Shown: positions 1 to 9,676 of the stretch, piece by piece
Layout of the letters: the number at the start of each line of letters is the position of its first letter
Numbering within the stretch: position 1 is the first letter of the stretch
Source: an uncultured Aliiroseovarius sp.
Lineage (GTDB): Bacteria > Pseudomonadota > Alphaproteobacteria > Rhodobacterales > Rhodobacteraceae
NCBI RefSeq assembly: GCF_947497285.1
Contig: NZ_CANMFT010000005.1
Span: 186,001-250,000 of the forward strand
DNA: 64,000 bases
Direction: 5' to 3'
Translations under genes and position numbers: made by a program
The notes under the pieces: generated by a model
Told to the model about the DNA's origin: nothing
What the model saw: only the letters and a program-made list of their open reading frames with translations
Database searches by the model: none

Positions 1-24
1 CTTCACGATCTCAGGGACCAACCC

Positions 25-387
25 ATGCTTAAAAAAATCCATCACGTGCAACTGGCTATGCCAATCGGGCAAGAGCAACTTGCGGCGACTTTCTATCGTG
101 ACGCGCTGGGGTTTGTGGTGGAACCGAAGCCACCCAAGCTCGCGGCGCGGGGTGGAATTTGGTTTTGCTGTGACGGAATTCATTTGCATCTTGGGGTCGA
201 AACACCATTTCGCCCCGCAAAGAAAGCGCATCCTGCCTTTGAATGTGCGGAGATCGCTGCGCTTGCGGAGCGTCTTGAGCGCGCTGCGTTCAAGGTTCAA
301 TGGGATGACGCCTTGCCGGGATACCGTCGCTTTTTCACCCATGACCCGTTTGGCAACCGGATCGAGATACTGGAGCCAACCGCATAG
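25..387 (+). CDS. VOC (glyoxalase/bleomycin-resistance) family protein
   Basis: A 120-residue single-domain protein of the vicinal oxygen chelate fold. It opens with a metal-site-like HHVQLAMP segment near residues 6-13 and ends with a DPFGNRIEILEP strand, the usual last beta strand carrying the metal-binding Glu. The length is typical of one VOC module, which normally dimerises. An AGGGACC ribosome-binding site lies about 5 bases before the ATG. The substrate cannot be told from sequence: members include lactoylglutathione lyases, dioxygenases and resistance proteins, and small stand-alone ones like this are often just called VOC proteins. It is followed within 50 bases by dnaE, with a C6/G6 hairpin between, so it is probably transcribed separately. 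Confidence 0.8.
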   Translation: MLKKIHHVQLAMPIGQEQLAATFYRDALGFVVEPKPPKLAARGGIWFCCDGIHLHLGVETPFRPAKKAHPAFECAEIAALAERLERAAFKVQWDDALPGYRRFFTHDPFGNRIEILEPTA

Positions 388-400
388 CGCGTCGTCTCTT

Positions 401-415
401 CCCCCCGGCGGGGGG
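401..415. terminator. short C6-GGC-G6 hairpin between VOC gene and dnaE
   Basis: Six C, a GGC loop and six G form a very stable small hairpin 13 bases after the VOC stop. It lacks a following T run, so it is only a weak candidate for a transcription terminator or pause site. Confidence 0.3.
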
Positions 416-433
416 CTCGTCTAGGTTACCCCC

Positions 434-3400
434 ATGACGAACCAACCACGATTCATTCACCTTCGCGTTCACTCTGAATATTCGCTGCTGGAAGGCGCGG
501 TGCCGGTGAAGAAATTACCGGGGCTCTGTGCCGCTCATGGGATGCCGGCAGTCGCCTTGACCGACACGAACAACATGTTCGCCGCACTTGAGTTTTCGGT
601 CACAGCTGCCGGGGAAGGCATCCAGCCGATCATGGGGTGTCAGGTCGATCTGGCCTTCGAAATCCCTGCGCCGGGCGAAAAACAACGCGCGCCTGCCGCC
701 CTTGTTCTGTTGGCTCAGAACGAGCAGGGCTATGAACACCTGATGAAGCTCAATTCCTGTCTATATATCGACAAGAAAGGAGAGCTGCCGCAGGTTCAAC
801 TGGACGAGCTTGAAAGCAATTCGGAGGGGCTGATCTGTCTGACCGGGGGCGCCGAGGGGCCAGTGGGTCAGCTGCTTCAGGCGCGTCAGCGACCGAAGGC
901 CGAAGCATTGATGAAGCGGCTTCACCAATGCTTTGGTGACCGGCTGTATGTGGAGCTGCAACGCCACCCCGGTGAAGGTGGCCAGCCGACGAATGGTGAA
1001 CGCGCGACGGAGCGTGGATTTGTTGAAATGGCCTATGAGATGGGCCTTCCATTGGTCGCCACCAACGATGTCTATTTCCCGAAACAAAAGCTTTACGAGG
1101 CACATGATGCGCTGATCTGCATTCGGGACGGCGCTTATGTCGATCAACAAGAAGGCCGTCGCCGCCTGACGCCTCAGCATTATTTCAAAAGCCCCGAAGA
1201 AATGATCACGCTGTTTGCGGATTTGCCGGAAGCTATTGATAATACTGTTGAAATTGCGCAACGCTGCGCCTTCATGGCCTATCGGCGCGATCCGATCTTG
1301 CCGAAATTTGCAGATGATGAGGTTCAGGAACTGCGCCGGCAGGCCAATGCAGGATTGCAGGCGCGTCTGGCGGTGATCCCGCACGCGGTGTCCGTGGAAG
1401 AATACCAGAAACGGTTGGAATTCGAGCTGAATATCATCGAGGGCATGGGGTTTCCGGGCTATTTCCTGATCGTGGCCGACTTCATCAAATGGTCCAAGGA
1501 CAACCACATTCCGGTGGGACCGGGGCGGGGCTCCGGCGCGGGGTCGCTGGTGGCGTATGCGCTGACGATCACCGACCTTGATCCGTTGCGCTATTCACTG
1601 CTGTTCGAACGCTTTCTGAACCCGGAACGTGTGTCGATGCCGGATTTCGACATCGACTTTTGCATGGACCGGCGCGAAGAGGTGATCCGCTATGTCCAAG
1701 AGAAATACGGACGCGACAAAGTTGGGCAGATCATCACCTTTGGTGCGCTCTTGTCGAAGGCCGCCGTGCGCGATGTGGGGCGCGTGTTGCAGATGCCCTA
1801 TGGACAGGTTGACCGGCTGTCGAAACTGATCCCGGTTGAAGGGGTGAAACCCGTCTCGATCGAAAAGGCTCTGGCTGACGAACCCCGCCTTCGCGAAGAG
1901 GCACGCGCAGAAGAGGTCGTCGACCGGCTGTTGACCTATTGCCAACAGATCGAAGGGTTGTTGCGCAATGCGTCGACCCACGCGGCGGGGGTGGTGATCG
2001 GGGATCGACCGCTTGATGCGCTGGTGCCGCTCTATCAAGACCCAAAATCCGACATGCCCGCTACCCAATTCAATATGAAGTGGGTGGAGCAAGCGGGTCT
2101 GGTGAAGTTCGACTTTCTTGGCTTGAAAACCCTGACGGTAATTCAGAATGCCGTCGATTTGATTCAAGGGCAGGGGCGCGATATCCATACGGGTCCGAAT
2201 GGAGAGGTTCTTTATGACCCGCCTGAAGGCGCGGTGAATGAAATCAACGCGATTCCGCTGGAGGATGAAAAGACCTACAAGCTCTACGCTGCGGCCAAAA
2301 CCGTGGCGGTGTTTCAGGTGGAATCAAGCGGTATGATGGATGCGCTTCGGCGCATGAAACCGACCTGCATCGAAGATATCGTGGCGCTGGTCGCCCTGTA
2401 TCGTCCCGGCCCGATGGAGAACATCCCCACCTATTGCGAGGTGAAGAACGGGCTGAAGGAGATCGAAAGCGTCCACCCTTTGATCGACCACATTCTGGCC
2501 GAAACGCAGGGCATTATCGTCTATCAGGAACAGGTGATGCAGATCGCTCAGGTCATGGCGGGCTATTCGCTTGGAGGCGCCGATCTTCTGCGCCGGGCGA
2601 TGGGTAAGAAGATCAAAGAGGCGATGGACGCCGAACGTCCGAAATTTGAAAAAGGGGCCGCAGAAAACGGGGTGCCTGCGAAGAAAGCGTCGGAAGTCTT
2701 CGACCTGCTTGAGAAATTCGCCAATTACGGTTTCAACAAATCACACGCTGCTGCCTATGCCGTCGTCAGCTATCAGACCGCTTGGTTGAAGGCGAACCAC
2801 CCGGTTGAATTCATGGCTGGTGTGATGAACTGCGACCTTCATCTGACGGACAAGCTGTCCATCTACGCCAACGAAATCAGGCGGGGGCTGGATATCGAGA
2901 TCGTGCCACCCTGTGTGAACCGTTCGTCCGCCATGTTCAGTGTGGACAAGGGCCGCGTCGTCTATGGGCTTGGGGCGCTAAAAAATGTTGGCGTCGAGGC
3001 GATGGGCCTTGTCGTCGAAGGTCGCAAAGTCGACGGTGCTGACAAGCCTTTTGCAACGCTTTACGACTTTGCGCGTCGCGTTGATCTGAAGCGTGTCGGT
3101 AAGCGTCCGATGGAGATGCTGGCGCGCGCAGGCGCCTTTGATCAACTTGACCCAAACCGCCGCCGCGTCTTCGACAGCCTTGATGCGCTGGTCAACTATT
3201 CGGCCGCAATCCACGAACAGCGCGCCTCGAACCAGGTGTCCCTGTTCGGCGAGGCTGGCGACGACCTGCCGGAACCACGCCTGTCCCCGGTCGGGGATTG
3301 GCTGCCCAACGAACGGCTGGCCGAGGAACACAAAGCGATTGGCTTCTATCTGTCCGGCCATCCTCTTGACGACTACTTGCCGGCGCTCAAACGCAAGGGC

Positions 3401-3955
3401 GTGATGACCATTCAGGAACTGCGCGACAAGGCAGAACGCACCGGTGCGGCCGTTGGAAAGGTCGCCGTCAATGTCAGTGGCTTGCAGGCGCGTAAATCCG
3501 CGCGGGGCAACCAATTTTTCCGTCTCAACATTGATGACCCGACGGGACAGGTGCCGGGTATCTTGCTGTTTGCAGATGATTTTGAGGCCTGCCGAAGGGT
3601 TTTCGACGAAACGCTGCAGGTCGTTATGCAGCTTGAGGGCCGTTTTGAAGAAGGGCAGTTTGACCCGCGCGGCAGGTCGGTCGCACCCTTGGATGCGGTG
3701 ATCGCAGATGCGGGCGGGATGGCTCTGAAGCTATATCTGACGGAACCCGAGGCGCTTGTGCAGGTTTCCAACCTGTTGAAAGACGCTGCTGAGAAAGCGC
3801 GCAACATCCGACCGGGTGAAGTGTCGGTTTGCCTGATAGATCCGACCTTGCCGGGCGAGGTCGAGATGACCTTGGGACGCCCCTTCCCACTGAACCCTCA
3901 GATCAAGGGCGCGCTCAAGTCACTGGACGGCGTGATTGATGTGGAAGAAGTCTGA
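434..3955 (+). CDS. dnaE: DNA polymerase III subunit alpha
   Basis: The replicative polymerase catalytic subunit (1173 residues, normal for DnaE1). The N-terminal PHP domain starts at about residue 7 with the HLRVHSEYSLLEG motif. The palm carries MPDFDIDFCMDRR, with catalytic aspartates near D406 and D408, and VKFDFLGLKTL gives the third one at D560. The GPGRGSGAGSLVAYAL motif before the palm and the helix-hairpin-helix and OB (FRLNIDDPTG) regions toward the C terminus are in the expected order. No frameshift or truncation is seen. The next gene, slyX, converges on it with only 6 bases between the stops. Confidence 0.97.
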   Translation: MTNQPRFIHLRVHSEYSLLEGAVPVKKLPGLCAAHGMPAVALTDTNNMFAALEFSVTAAGEGIQPIMGCQVDLAFEIPAPGEKQRAPAALVLLAQNEQGYEHLMKLNSCLYIDKKGELPQVQLDELESNSEGLICLTGGAEGPVGQLLQARQRPKAEALMKRLHQCFGDRLYVELQRHPGEGGQPTNGERATERGFVEMAYEMGLPLVATNDVYFPKQKLYEAHDALICIRDGAYVDQQEGRRRLTPQHYFKSPEEMITLFADLPEAIDNTVEIAQRCAFMAYRRDPILPKFADDEVQELRRQANAGLQARLAVIPHAVSVEEYQKRLEFELNIIEGMGFPGYFLIVADFIKWSKDNHIPVGPGRGSGAGSLVAYALTITDLDPLRYSLLFERFLNPERVSMPDFDIDFCMDRREEVIRYVQEKYGRDKVGQIITFGALLSKAAVRDVGRVLQMPYGQVDRLSKLIPVEGVKPVSIEKALADEPRLREEARAEEVVDRLLTYCQQIEGLLRNASTHAAGVVIGDRPLDALVPLYQDPKSDMPATQFNMKWVEQAGLVKFDFLGLKTLTVIQNAVDLIQGQGRDIHTGPNGEVLYDPPEGAVNEINAIPLEDEKTYKLYAAAKTVAVFQVESSGMMDALRRMKPTCIEDIVALVALYRPGPMENIPTYCEVKNGLKEIESVHPLIDHILAETQGIIVYQEQVMQIAQVMAGYSLGGADLLRRAMGKKIKEAMDAERPKFEKGAAENGVPAKKASEVFDLLEKFANYGFNKSHAAAYAVVSYQTAWLKANHPVEFMAGVMNCDLHLTDKLSIYANEIRRGLDIEIVPPCVNRSSAMFSVDKGRVVYGLGALKNVGVEAMGLVVEGRKVDGADKPFATLYDFARRVDLKRVGKRPMEMLARAGAFDQLDPNRRRVFDSLDALVNYSAAIHEQRASNQVSLFGEAGDDLPEPRLSPVGDWLPNERLAEEHKAIGFYLSGHPLDDYLPALKRKGVMTIQELRDKAERTGAAVGKVAVNVSGLQARKSARGNQFFRLNIDDPTGQVPGILLFADDFEACRRVFDETLQVVMQLEGRFEEGQFDPRGRSVAPLDAVIADAGGMALKLYLTEPEALVQVSNLLKDAAEKARNIRPGEVSVCLIDPTLPGEVEMTLGRPFPLNPQIKGALKSLDGVIDVEEV

Positions 3956-3961
3956 CGCGCC

Positions 3962-4171
3962 CTAGTAATGCGGTGGCCGTTCGTCACCAAGGACCACGCC
4001 GCCGGAATTCGCCATCTCTCGCTCGGCCTCCCGCTCCACCAACATCCGCACGCGATGAGACATCTTGGACAGTTCCGTGTCTTGGCGGGCAATTACGTCC
4101 GACAGTTCATCGACCACACGGGTCAGGTGGGCGACGGTTTCTTCCAATTGGGTCATGCGGTCTTGCGTCAT
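3962..4171 (-). CDS. slyX: SlyX family protein
   Basis: A 69-residue protein that is almost entirely an alpha-helical coiled coil (LEETVAHLTRVVDELSDVIARQD repeats hydrophobics every 3-4 residues), ending in the RPPHY tail characteristic of SlyX. The molecular function of SlyX is unknown. It converges with dnaE. Its ATG overlaps by four bases the stop of a short upstream open frame (4284 down to 4168) that has no ordinary start codon and encodes one hydrophobic segment; I do not call that frame a gene. Confidence 0.85.
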   Translation of the reverse strand: MTQDRMTQLEETVAHLTRVVDELSDVIARQDTELSKMSHRVRMLVEREAEREMANSGGVVLGDERPPHY

Positions 4172-4412
4172 TTGGCTCTGATAGCGCGAAGCTGATCCAA
4201 GTCATAGCCCCGAAAGGCGATCAGCCAACAGATAACGCCAATGAGGAAGCGAAACCCGATCCGGCCATTTGGCTTGGTGTGCGGTCAGGCGCGGCGTTGG
4301 CGATTAGGTGCTGCATTGGTCAGGCGTCGGGCCCTTTCTGGGCAGGCTTTCCTTGCCCCTTGCGCCCCCATCCGCTAGACCGCCCGCGACACCTATCTGA
4401 ACGGGACCGACA

Positions 4413-5900
4413 ATGGCCAAGCAGAAGAAACAGCCCCGCCCCAAGGCGATCACGCCCAAGGGCTTTCGCGACTATTTTGGCGCCGAGCTGGATGAGCGCA
4501 AACAGATGCTCGATCAGATTGCGGCGGTGTATCATCGCTATGGCTTCGATGCTTTGGAAAGCTCAGCGATCGAAACGGTTGAGGCGCTGGGTAAATTCCT
4601 GCCCGACGTGGATCGTCCGAACGAAGGCGTCTTCGCGTGGCAAGAATATGACGAGAAGGGTGAAGGCGACTGGATGGCGTTGCGCTATGACCTGACCGCG
4701 CCGCTGGCCCGCGTTTATGCGCAGCACCGCAACGATCTGCCCACACCTTACCGCCGCTATGCGATGGGGCCGGTTTGGCGCAATGAAAAGCCGGGACCGG
4801 GTCGTTTTCGCCAGTTCTATCAATGTGATGCGGATACCGTGGGCACGGCCAGCATGGCCGCGGACGCCGAGATTTGTGCGCTGTTGGCGGATACGCTGGA
4901 AACTGTGGGCATTCCACGTGGCGACTATGTCGTGCGTGTGAACAACCGCAAGGTTCTGAACGGCGTGCTGGAGGTGATGGGCGTCGACGAAGGCCCCACC
5001 CGCGACGCTGTTCTGCGCACCATCGACAAGTTCGACAAGGTGGGCGAAGCAGGGGTGCGCGAGCTGTTGGGCAAGGGGCGGCTGGATGCGTCGGGCGCGT
5101 ATATCGATGGGGTTGGGCTGACGGATGCACAGGCGGAACCTGTGCTGGCCTTCCTGACATCGAAAGCGAAAACCGCTCAGCAGACGCTGGCCAACTTGCG
5201 AGCTGCCGTCGGTGAAAGTGCCATCGGTGCGGAAGGCGTGTCCGAGTTGGAAGAAATCGCGGACCTACTGGCCGCGCAGGGATACGGCCCCGACCGCATC
5301 GTCATCGACCCTTCGGTCGTGCGTGGTCTTGGCTACTATACCGGCCCCGTCTACGAGGCCGAGCTGACGTTCGAAATTCTCGACGAAAAAGGTCGCCCGC
5401 GGCAGTTTGGCTCTGTTGCGGGGGGGGGTCGCTATGACGATCTGGTCAAGCGCTTCACCGGGCAAGCGGTCCCGGCGACGGGCGTCTCGATCGGGGTAGA
5501 CCGGTTGTTGGCCGCCCTGCGCGCCAAGGGGCGGATCGGTGGCAAGGCTGTTGGCCCTGTCGTTGTGACCGTCATGGATAAGGCGCGGCTTGCGGATTAT
5601 CAGGCGATGGTGGGCGAATTGCGGCAGGCCGGTATCCGGGCCGAGGTCTATCTGGGCAATCCGAAGAATTTCGGCAATCAGTTGAAATATGCTGACAAGC
5701 GGAACTCTCCCGTTGCTGTAATTGCGGGGTCTGACGAATTCGACGCCGGAAAAGTGCAAATCAAGGATTTGGTGCTGGGGGCAAAAATCGCCGAAAGTGC
5801 CACACTTGAAGAATGGAAGGAACGCCCCAGCCAGTTTGAATGCGATCGCGCCGATATGGTCGCCAAAGTGCGAGAGATCATCGAGGCATCCGATGACTGA
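4413..5900 (+). CDS. hisS: histidine--tRNA ligase
   Basis: Class II histidyl-tRNA synthetase, 495 residues. Visible motifs are [10 protein letters not shown] at the N terminus, the motif 2 region [19 protein letters not shown], the histidine-binding [11 protein letters not shown] loop, and GGGRYDDL followed by motif 3 ([13 protein letters not shown]). The anticodon-binding domain follows from about residue 385. It heads a tight run with hisZ and hisG: hisZ starts 8 bases before this gene's stop. Because HisZ is a HisS paralogue, this arrangement puts two homologous folds next to each other. HisZ itself lacks the C-terminal anticodon domain, so this gene is clearly the real synthetase. Confidence 0.96.
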   Translation: MAKQKKQPRPKAITPKGFRDYFGAELDERKQMLDQIAAVYHRYGFDALESSAIETVEALGKFLPDVDRPNEGVFAWQEYDEKGEGDWMALRYDLTAPLARVYAQHRNDLPTPYRRYAMGPVWRNEKPGPGRFRQFYQCDADTVGTASMAADAEICALLADTLETVGIPRGDYVVRVNNRKVLNGVLEVMGVDEGPTRDAVLRTIDKFDKVGEAGVRELLGKGRLDASGAYIDGVGLTDAQAEPVLAFLTSKAKTAQQTLANLRAAVGESAIGAEGVSELEEIADLLAAQGYGPDRIVIDPSVVRGLGYYTGPVYEAELTFEILDEKGRPRQFGSVAGGGRYDDLVKRFTGQAVPATGVSIGVDRLLAALRAKGRIGGKAVGPVVVTVMDKARLADYQAMVGELRQAGIRAEVYLGNPKNFGNQLKYADKRNSPVAVIAGSDEFDAGKVQIKDLVLGAKIAESATLEEWKERPSQFECDRADMVAKVREIIEASDD

Positions 5901-6996
5901 CAAAGCACGGGTTCGCACCGAAGCTGCGCGGTTGTTGGGGTTCTTCGAAGCACACGGCGCAAGTGTTGTCGAAGCAGATATCCTGCAACCTGCGGAAACA
6001 CTTCTGGACCTTTACGGCGAAGATATCCGCGCGCGCGCTTTCGTAACCCAGGACCCGGTTCATGGCGAGGCCATGCTTCGCCCGGACTTCACCGTGCCCG
6101 TGGTGCAGATGCACATGGCCGACGGGGCCGAGCCTGCGCGCTATGCCTATATGGGCGAGGTGTTCCGCAAGCAGGAAGAAGCCACGCACCGGGCGTCCGA
6201 GCATTTTCAGGTCGGCTATGAGGTCTTTGACCGCACCGCACCCCTTGAGGCCGATGCCGAAGTCTTCGCACTGATAAAAGAGGTTCTGGAGCCGCTGAAC
6301 CTGCGGGCAGCCACGGGCGATATGGGTTTGCTTCTGGCGGCTGTGCGGGGCCTCAAGACGACCGAGCGCCGTAAGGCTGCGTTGCTGCGACACATCTGGC
6401 GTCCACGCAGGTTTCGCGCGTTGCTTGACCGGTTTGCCGGGCGTGCTGCATTGCCAAAGGGGCGCGACGCGCTGTTGGCGCAGGACGATCCGCTGGACAC
6501 CAGCGCGCCTCATATCGGGCTTAGATCTACGTCAGAAATTGCTGATCGCGTTGAGGCGCTGCGTGAGGATGCGGCCGCCGCCCCGATCTCTGCGCAAGAG
6601 GTCGAGTTGCTGGACGACCTTCTGGCCCTGCGCGAAACGACCGGACACGTGCTGGAGCATCTGCGCGATATCGCCGTTGATATGCCCGCAATTGCGTCGG
6701 CTGTGGACAGGTTGGAAACCCGCGCCGAAGCCTTGGCGAAACGTGGGGTCGATATTGCGACACTGGATTTCGAAGGCAGTTACGGCCGCACCTCGATGGA
6801 GTATTACGACGGTTTCGTATTTGGCTTTTATGCCGAGAGCCGGCCAGACTTGCCGCCGGTCGCCACCGGCGGGCGCTATGATGCGCTGACACGCGTGCTT
6901 GGCAACAAAAACGGTGAACGGCGCGATATTCCTGCTGTGGGTGGGGTGATCCGACCCGAACTGATCCTGACCCTCACCGAAGAGGTGACGCCATGA
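5893..6996 (+). CDS. hisZ: ATP phosphoribosyltransferase regulatory subunit
   Basis: A 367-residue HisS-like protein with the class II synthetase core only: [22 protein letters not shown], then [20 protein letters not shown], and [12 protein letters not shown] with [12 protein letters not shown] near the end. There is no anticodon-binding domain. HisZ forms a hetero-octamer with short-form HisG and confers histidine feedback inhibition on the first step of histidine synthesis. The ATG at 5893 overlaps the hisS stop by 8 bases, and its own stop overlaps hisG by four bases (ATGA). The frame is open for 57 codons further upstream, but that part lies inside hisS. Confidence 0.93.
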   Translation: MTDKARVRTEAARLLGFFEAHGASVVEADILQPAETLLDLYGEDIRARAFVTQDPVHGEAMLRPDFTVPVVQMHMADGAEPARYAYMGEVFRKQEEATHRASEHFQVGYEVFDRTAPLEADAEVFALIKEVLEPLNLRAATGDMGLLLAAVRGLKTTERRKAALLRHIWRPRRFRALLDRFAGRAALPKGRDALLAQDDPLDTSAPHIGLRSTSEIADRVEALREDAAAAPISAQEVELLDDLLALRETTGHVLEHLRDIAVDMPAIASAVDRLETRAEALAKRGVDIATLDFEGSYGRTSMEYYDGFVFGFYAESRPDLPPVATGGRYDALTRVLGNKNGERRDIPAVGGVIRPELILTLTEEVTP

Positions 6997-7691
6997 CCTT
7001 GAAACTGGGTGTGCCCTCGAAGGGGCGCTTGATGGAAAAGACGTTCGACTGGTTTGGCGCTGCAGGGATCGAGCTTGCGCGCACCGGATCGGATCGCGAA
7101 TACGCCGCCGCGGTGAACGGTCTGGACGGGATCGAGTTGGTGCTTTTGTCTGCGGGAGAGATCCCGCGCGAACTGGCGGCTGGGCGCATCCACCTGGGGG
7201 TGACGGGGTCCGATCTGGTGCGCGAAAAATTGGGCGCTTGGCAGGAAAAAGTGACCGAGCTGGCGCCAATGGGCTTTGGGCATGCCGATCTGGTGATCGC
7301 CGTGCCAAGGTGCTGGGTTGATGTGAACACCTTGGACGATCTCGATGCCGTGGCCGCAGCATTTCGCGCAAATCACGGATATCGCTTGCGGATTGCAACA
7401 AAGTATCACCGCTTGATCCGCGACCACCTGCGCATCCACGGGGTCGCCGATTATCAGCTTGTGGACAGCCAAGGTGCAACAGAAGGCACCGTAAAGAATG
7501 AAACCGCCGAGGCGATAGCGGATATCACCTCGACCGGGGAAACGCTGCGCGCCAACCACCTGAAAATCCTGTCAGGCAACCCGGTTCACAAAAGCCAGGC
7601 AACCCTGTTCAAGTCGCGCAAGGCTGACTGGACCGGTGGCGACCGTGCGACGCTGAAGAAGCTGTGCACCAAGCTGGGCATTGACGGCTGA
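6993..7691 (+). CDS. hisG: ATP phosphoribosyltransferase, short form
   Basis: Catalyses the first committed step of histidine biosynthesis (ATP + PRPP to phosphoribosyl-ATP). At 232 residues it is the short HisG_S form that lacks the C-terminal regulatory domain and needs HisZ, which is encoded immediately upstream with an ATGA overlap. The N terminus LKLGVPSKGRLME and the PRPP-binding-type segment GATEGTVKNETAEAIADITSTG are clear. The rest of the his pathway is not in this window, so the trio hisS-hisZ-hisG is detached from the main his genes. Confidence 0.95.
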   Translation: MTLKLGVPSKGRLMEKTFDWFGAAGIELARTGSDREYAAAVNGLDGIELVLLSAGEIPRELAAGRIHLGVTGSDLVREKLGAWQEKVTELAPMGFGHADLVIAVPRCWVDVNTLDDLDAVAAAFRANHGYRLRIATKYHRLIRDHLRIHGVADYQLVDSQGATEGTVKNETAEAIADITSTGETLRANHLKILSGNPVHKSQATLFKSRKADWTGGDRATLKKLCTKLGIDG

Positions 7692-7783
7692 CTGGCAGCG
7701 CAGTCCCGATCCTATCAGAATTGGCACGCCCGTCCGCCTGTGGGCATGACGGCCCGGCACCTTCTTTCGGAGGGAAAAGCGGC

Positions 7784-8425
7784 CTAGTTGGGTTTGACGC
7801 TATCCTGAAACCCGATTTCCTTGTGGCTCCCGTCACAAAACGGCTTGTTTTTCGAGGCGCCGCAGCGGCACAGAAATGCCTTCGAGGTCTTGGCGATCCG
7901 TTTTCCCGTGCCAGTGCAGATCTCCAGATTGCCTTCCACTTTCAAGGGGCCATCCGGCACACGAGATACCAGCGCGCCGCCACCCTGATCGTCGTTGGTC
8001 GGTGGCGATTTTGGCGTGGGCTCGCCGGTGGTTTTGAAGCCGGCCTCGACGTGGCTGCCATCGCAGTAAGGTTTGTTCTTCGACGCCCCACAGCGGCACA
8101 TCGCGACACGTGTTTCAGGGTCGGCCCCTTCGACTGAAATCTCGCCCGCCACAATAAGCGGCCCGTTTTCCCAGATCGCCAAGCGATTGATTTTCGGCGG
8201 TTTCTCGGCGCTTCCGTCTGCCCGTTTGAAGGCCAATGCCCCCGAGGGGCAGGCGCGGATAGTGGCTGCGATGTCATCGGCGGCCGCATTGTCAGCTTGG
8301 ACCCAAGGCCGCTTGGATGGATCGAAAACCTCTGGCAATTGTAAGAAGCAATTGCGGGAATGGATGCATCGCCCCAGATCAAAGGTGACGGTGATATCCT
8401 TGCTGGAATAGTCCTTGCGTTTCAT
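7784..8425 (-). CDS. CDGSH iron-sulfur protein with N-terminal mono-cluster domain
   Basis: A 213-residue probable iron-sulfur protein with three cluster sites. Residues 10-66 resemble the divergent 4Fe-4S mono-cluster domain (Fer4_19), with cysteines C20, C26 and C59 in GRCIHSRNC and RACPSGAL. Two CDGSH zinc-finger-like 2Fe-2S motifs follow, CRCGASKNKPYCDGSH (C110, C112, C121, H125) and the nearly identical copy at C186, C188, C197, H201. The ligand set is the 3Cys-1His of the mitoNEET family. Bacterial members have suggested redox or iron/ROS roles, but no specific function is assigned. It lies downstream of trpS on the same strand with a 126-base gap, and has a GGAGG site before the ATG. 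Confidence 0.85.
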   Translation of the reverse strand: MKRKDYSSKDITVTFDLGRCIHSRNCFLQLPEVFDPSKRPWVQADNAAADDIAATIRACPSGALAFKRADGSAEKPPKINRLAIWENGPLIVAGEISVEGADPETRVAMCRCGASKNKPYCDGSHVEAGFKTTGEPTPKSPPTNDDQGGGALVSRVPDGPLKVEGNLEICTGTGKRIAKTSKAFLCRCGASKNKPFCDGSHKEIGFQDSVKPN

Positions 8426-8551
8426 TTTGGCCTCCCTGATCTGGCAAGCATAGTCCAGCTTCGGTCAGGCACAAAATCACGAAATGGGCAGGCGTCAGCG
8501 ATGGTGCGCCGGTCGCTTGTCACGATGACCCTATGTCGCCCCGTTTTGCCT

Positions 8552-9577
8552 CTAGCGTTTGCGGGATCGCAAGAACCCCGTGATGTCATAGGCTTGGTCA
8601 AGGATCGGTTGCGCAATGGCTTCCGCCTTTTCGGCCCCTTCCGCCAGCACACGGTCGATTTCCACCTTGTCGCCCATCAGGCGCGCCATTTCCTGCGAAA
8701 TGGGTCCAAGCTTTTCGACAGCCAGATCCGCCAAAGCGGGTTTGAATTTGCCCCATCCAGCCCCGGCAAACTCCGCGATCACGGCCTCGGGTGACGTCTC
8801 GGACAGGCCCGCATAGATATCCACTAGGTTGCGCGCTTCTGGCCGCCCCTTCAGGCCCTCAAGCGTGTCGGGCAAGGGTTCCGGGTCGGTGCGCGCCTTC
8901 TTGAATTTTTTGGCGATCGTGTCGGCGTCATCGGTCATGTTGATGCGCTCCATGTCGCTGTCGCCCGACTTGGACATCTTCTTCGACCCGTCGCGCAGGT
9001 TCATCACACGGGTGGCCGGACCTTCGATGATGGGGTCTGGCAGGGGGAAGAACCCTTCGGCACCGAAGTCGTGGTTGAACTTGGCGGCGATGTCGCGCGT
9101 CAGCTCGACATGCTGCTTCTGGTCCTCGCCCACAGGAACGTGGGTCGCGTGATAGAGCAGAATGTCGGCGGCCATCAGAGCAGGATAGGCATAAAGGCCC
9201 AGCGACACCTTTTCGGCGTTCTTGCCCGCTTTGTCCTTGAACTGCGTCATGCGGTTCATCCAGCCAACACGCGCCACGCAGTTGAACAGCCATGCCAGCT
9301 CTGCATGGGCGGGCACCTGACTTTGATTGAACAGCACCGACTGGGCTGGATCAATCCCGGCCGCCAGATAGCCAGCCGTCACTTCGCGGGTTGCGTCCTT
9401 CAGCTCTTTCGGGTCTTGCCAGACGGTGATGGCGTGAAGGTCTACAACGCAATAGATCGCCTCGTAGTCCTGTCCTTGCATGTCCACAAATCGTTTGATG
9501 GCACCAAGGTAGTTGCCCAATTGCAGCCCGCCCGAAGGCTTGACGCCTGAGAAGACGCGTGGCGTGTGATTGGTCAT
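8552..9577 (-). CDS. trpS: tryptophan--tRNA ligase
   Basis: Class I tryptophanyl-tRNA synthetase, 341 residues. The signature is the [15 protein letters not shown] variant of HIGH near residue 14 and the KKMSKSG loop in the second half. VVDLHAIT and [15 protein letters not shown] are the expected Rossmann-fold segments. It is transcribed divergently from the rhomboid-like gene, with a 99-base shared upstream region, and is followed on the same strand by the CDGSH gene. Confidence 0.96.
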   Translation of the reverse strand: MTNHTPRVFSGVKPSGGLQLGNYLGAIKRFVDMQGQDYEAIYCVVDLHAITVWQDPKELKDATREVTAGYLAAGIDPAQSVLFNQSQVPAHAELAWLFNCVARVGWMNRMTQFKDKAGKNAEKVSLGLYAYPALMAADILLYHATHVPVGEDQKQHVELTRDIAAKFNHDFGAEGFFPLPDPIIEGPATRVMNLRDGSKKMSKSGDSDMERINMTDDADTIAKKFKKARTDPEPLPDTLEGLKGRPEARNLVDIYAGLSETSPEAVIAEFAGAGWGKFKPALADLAVEKLGPISQEMARLMGDKVEIDRVLAEGAEKAEAIAQPILDQAYDITGFLRSRKR

Positions 9578-9676
9578 GTTTTCACTCCGTCTGGATTTCT
9601 TACCTCACGTCGCTTACCCATGTGGACATAGCCCGTCAAGAAAGGGCCGGAAAGAAGAGGCCAAGGAGCGCCCAGA

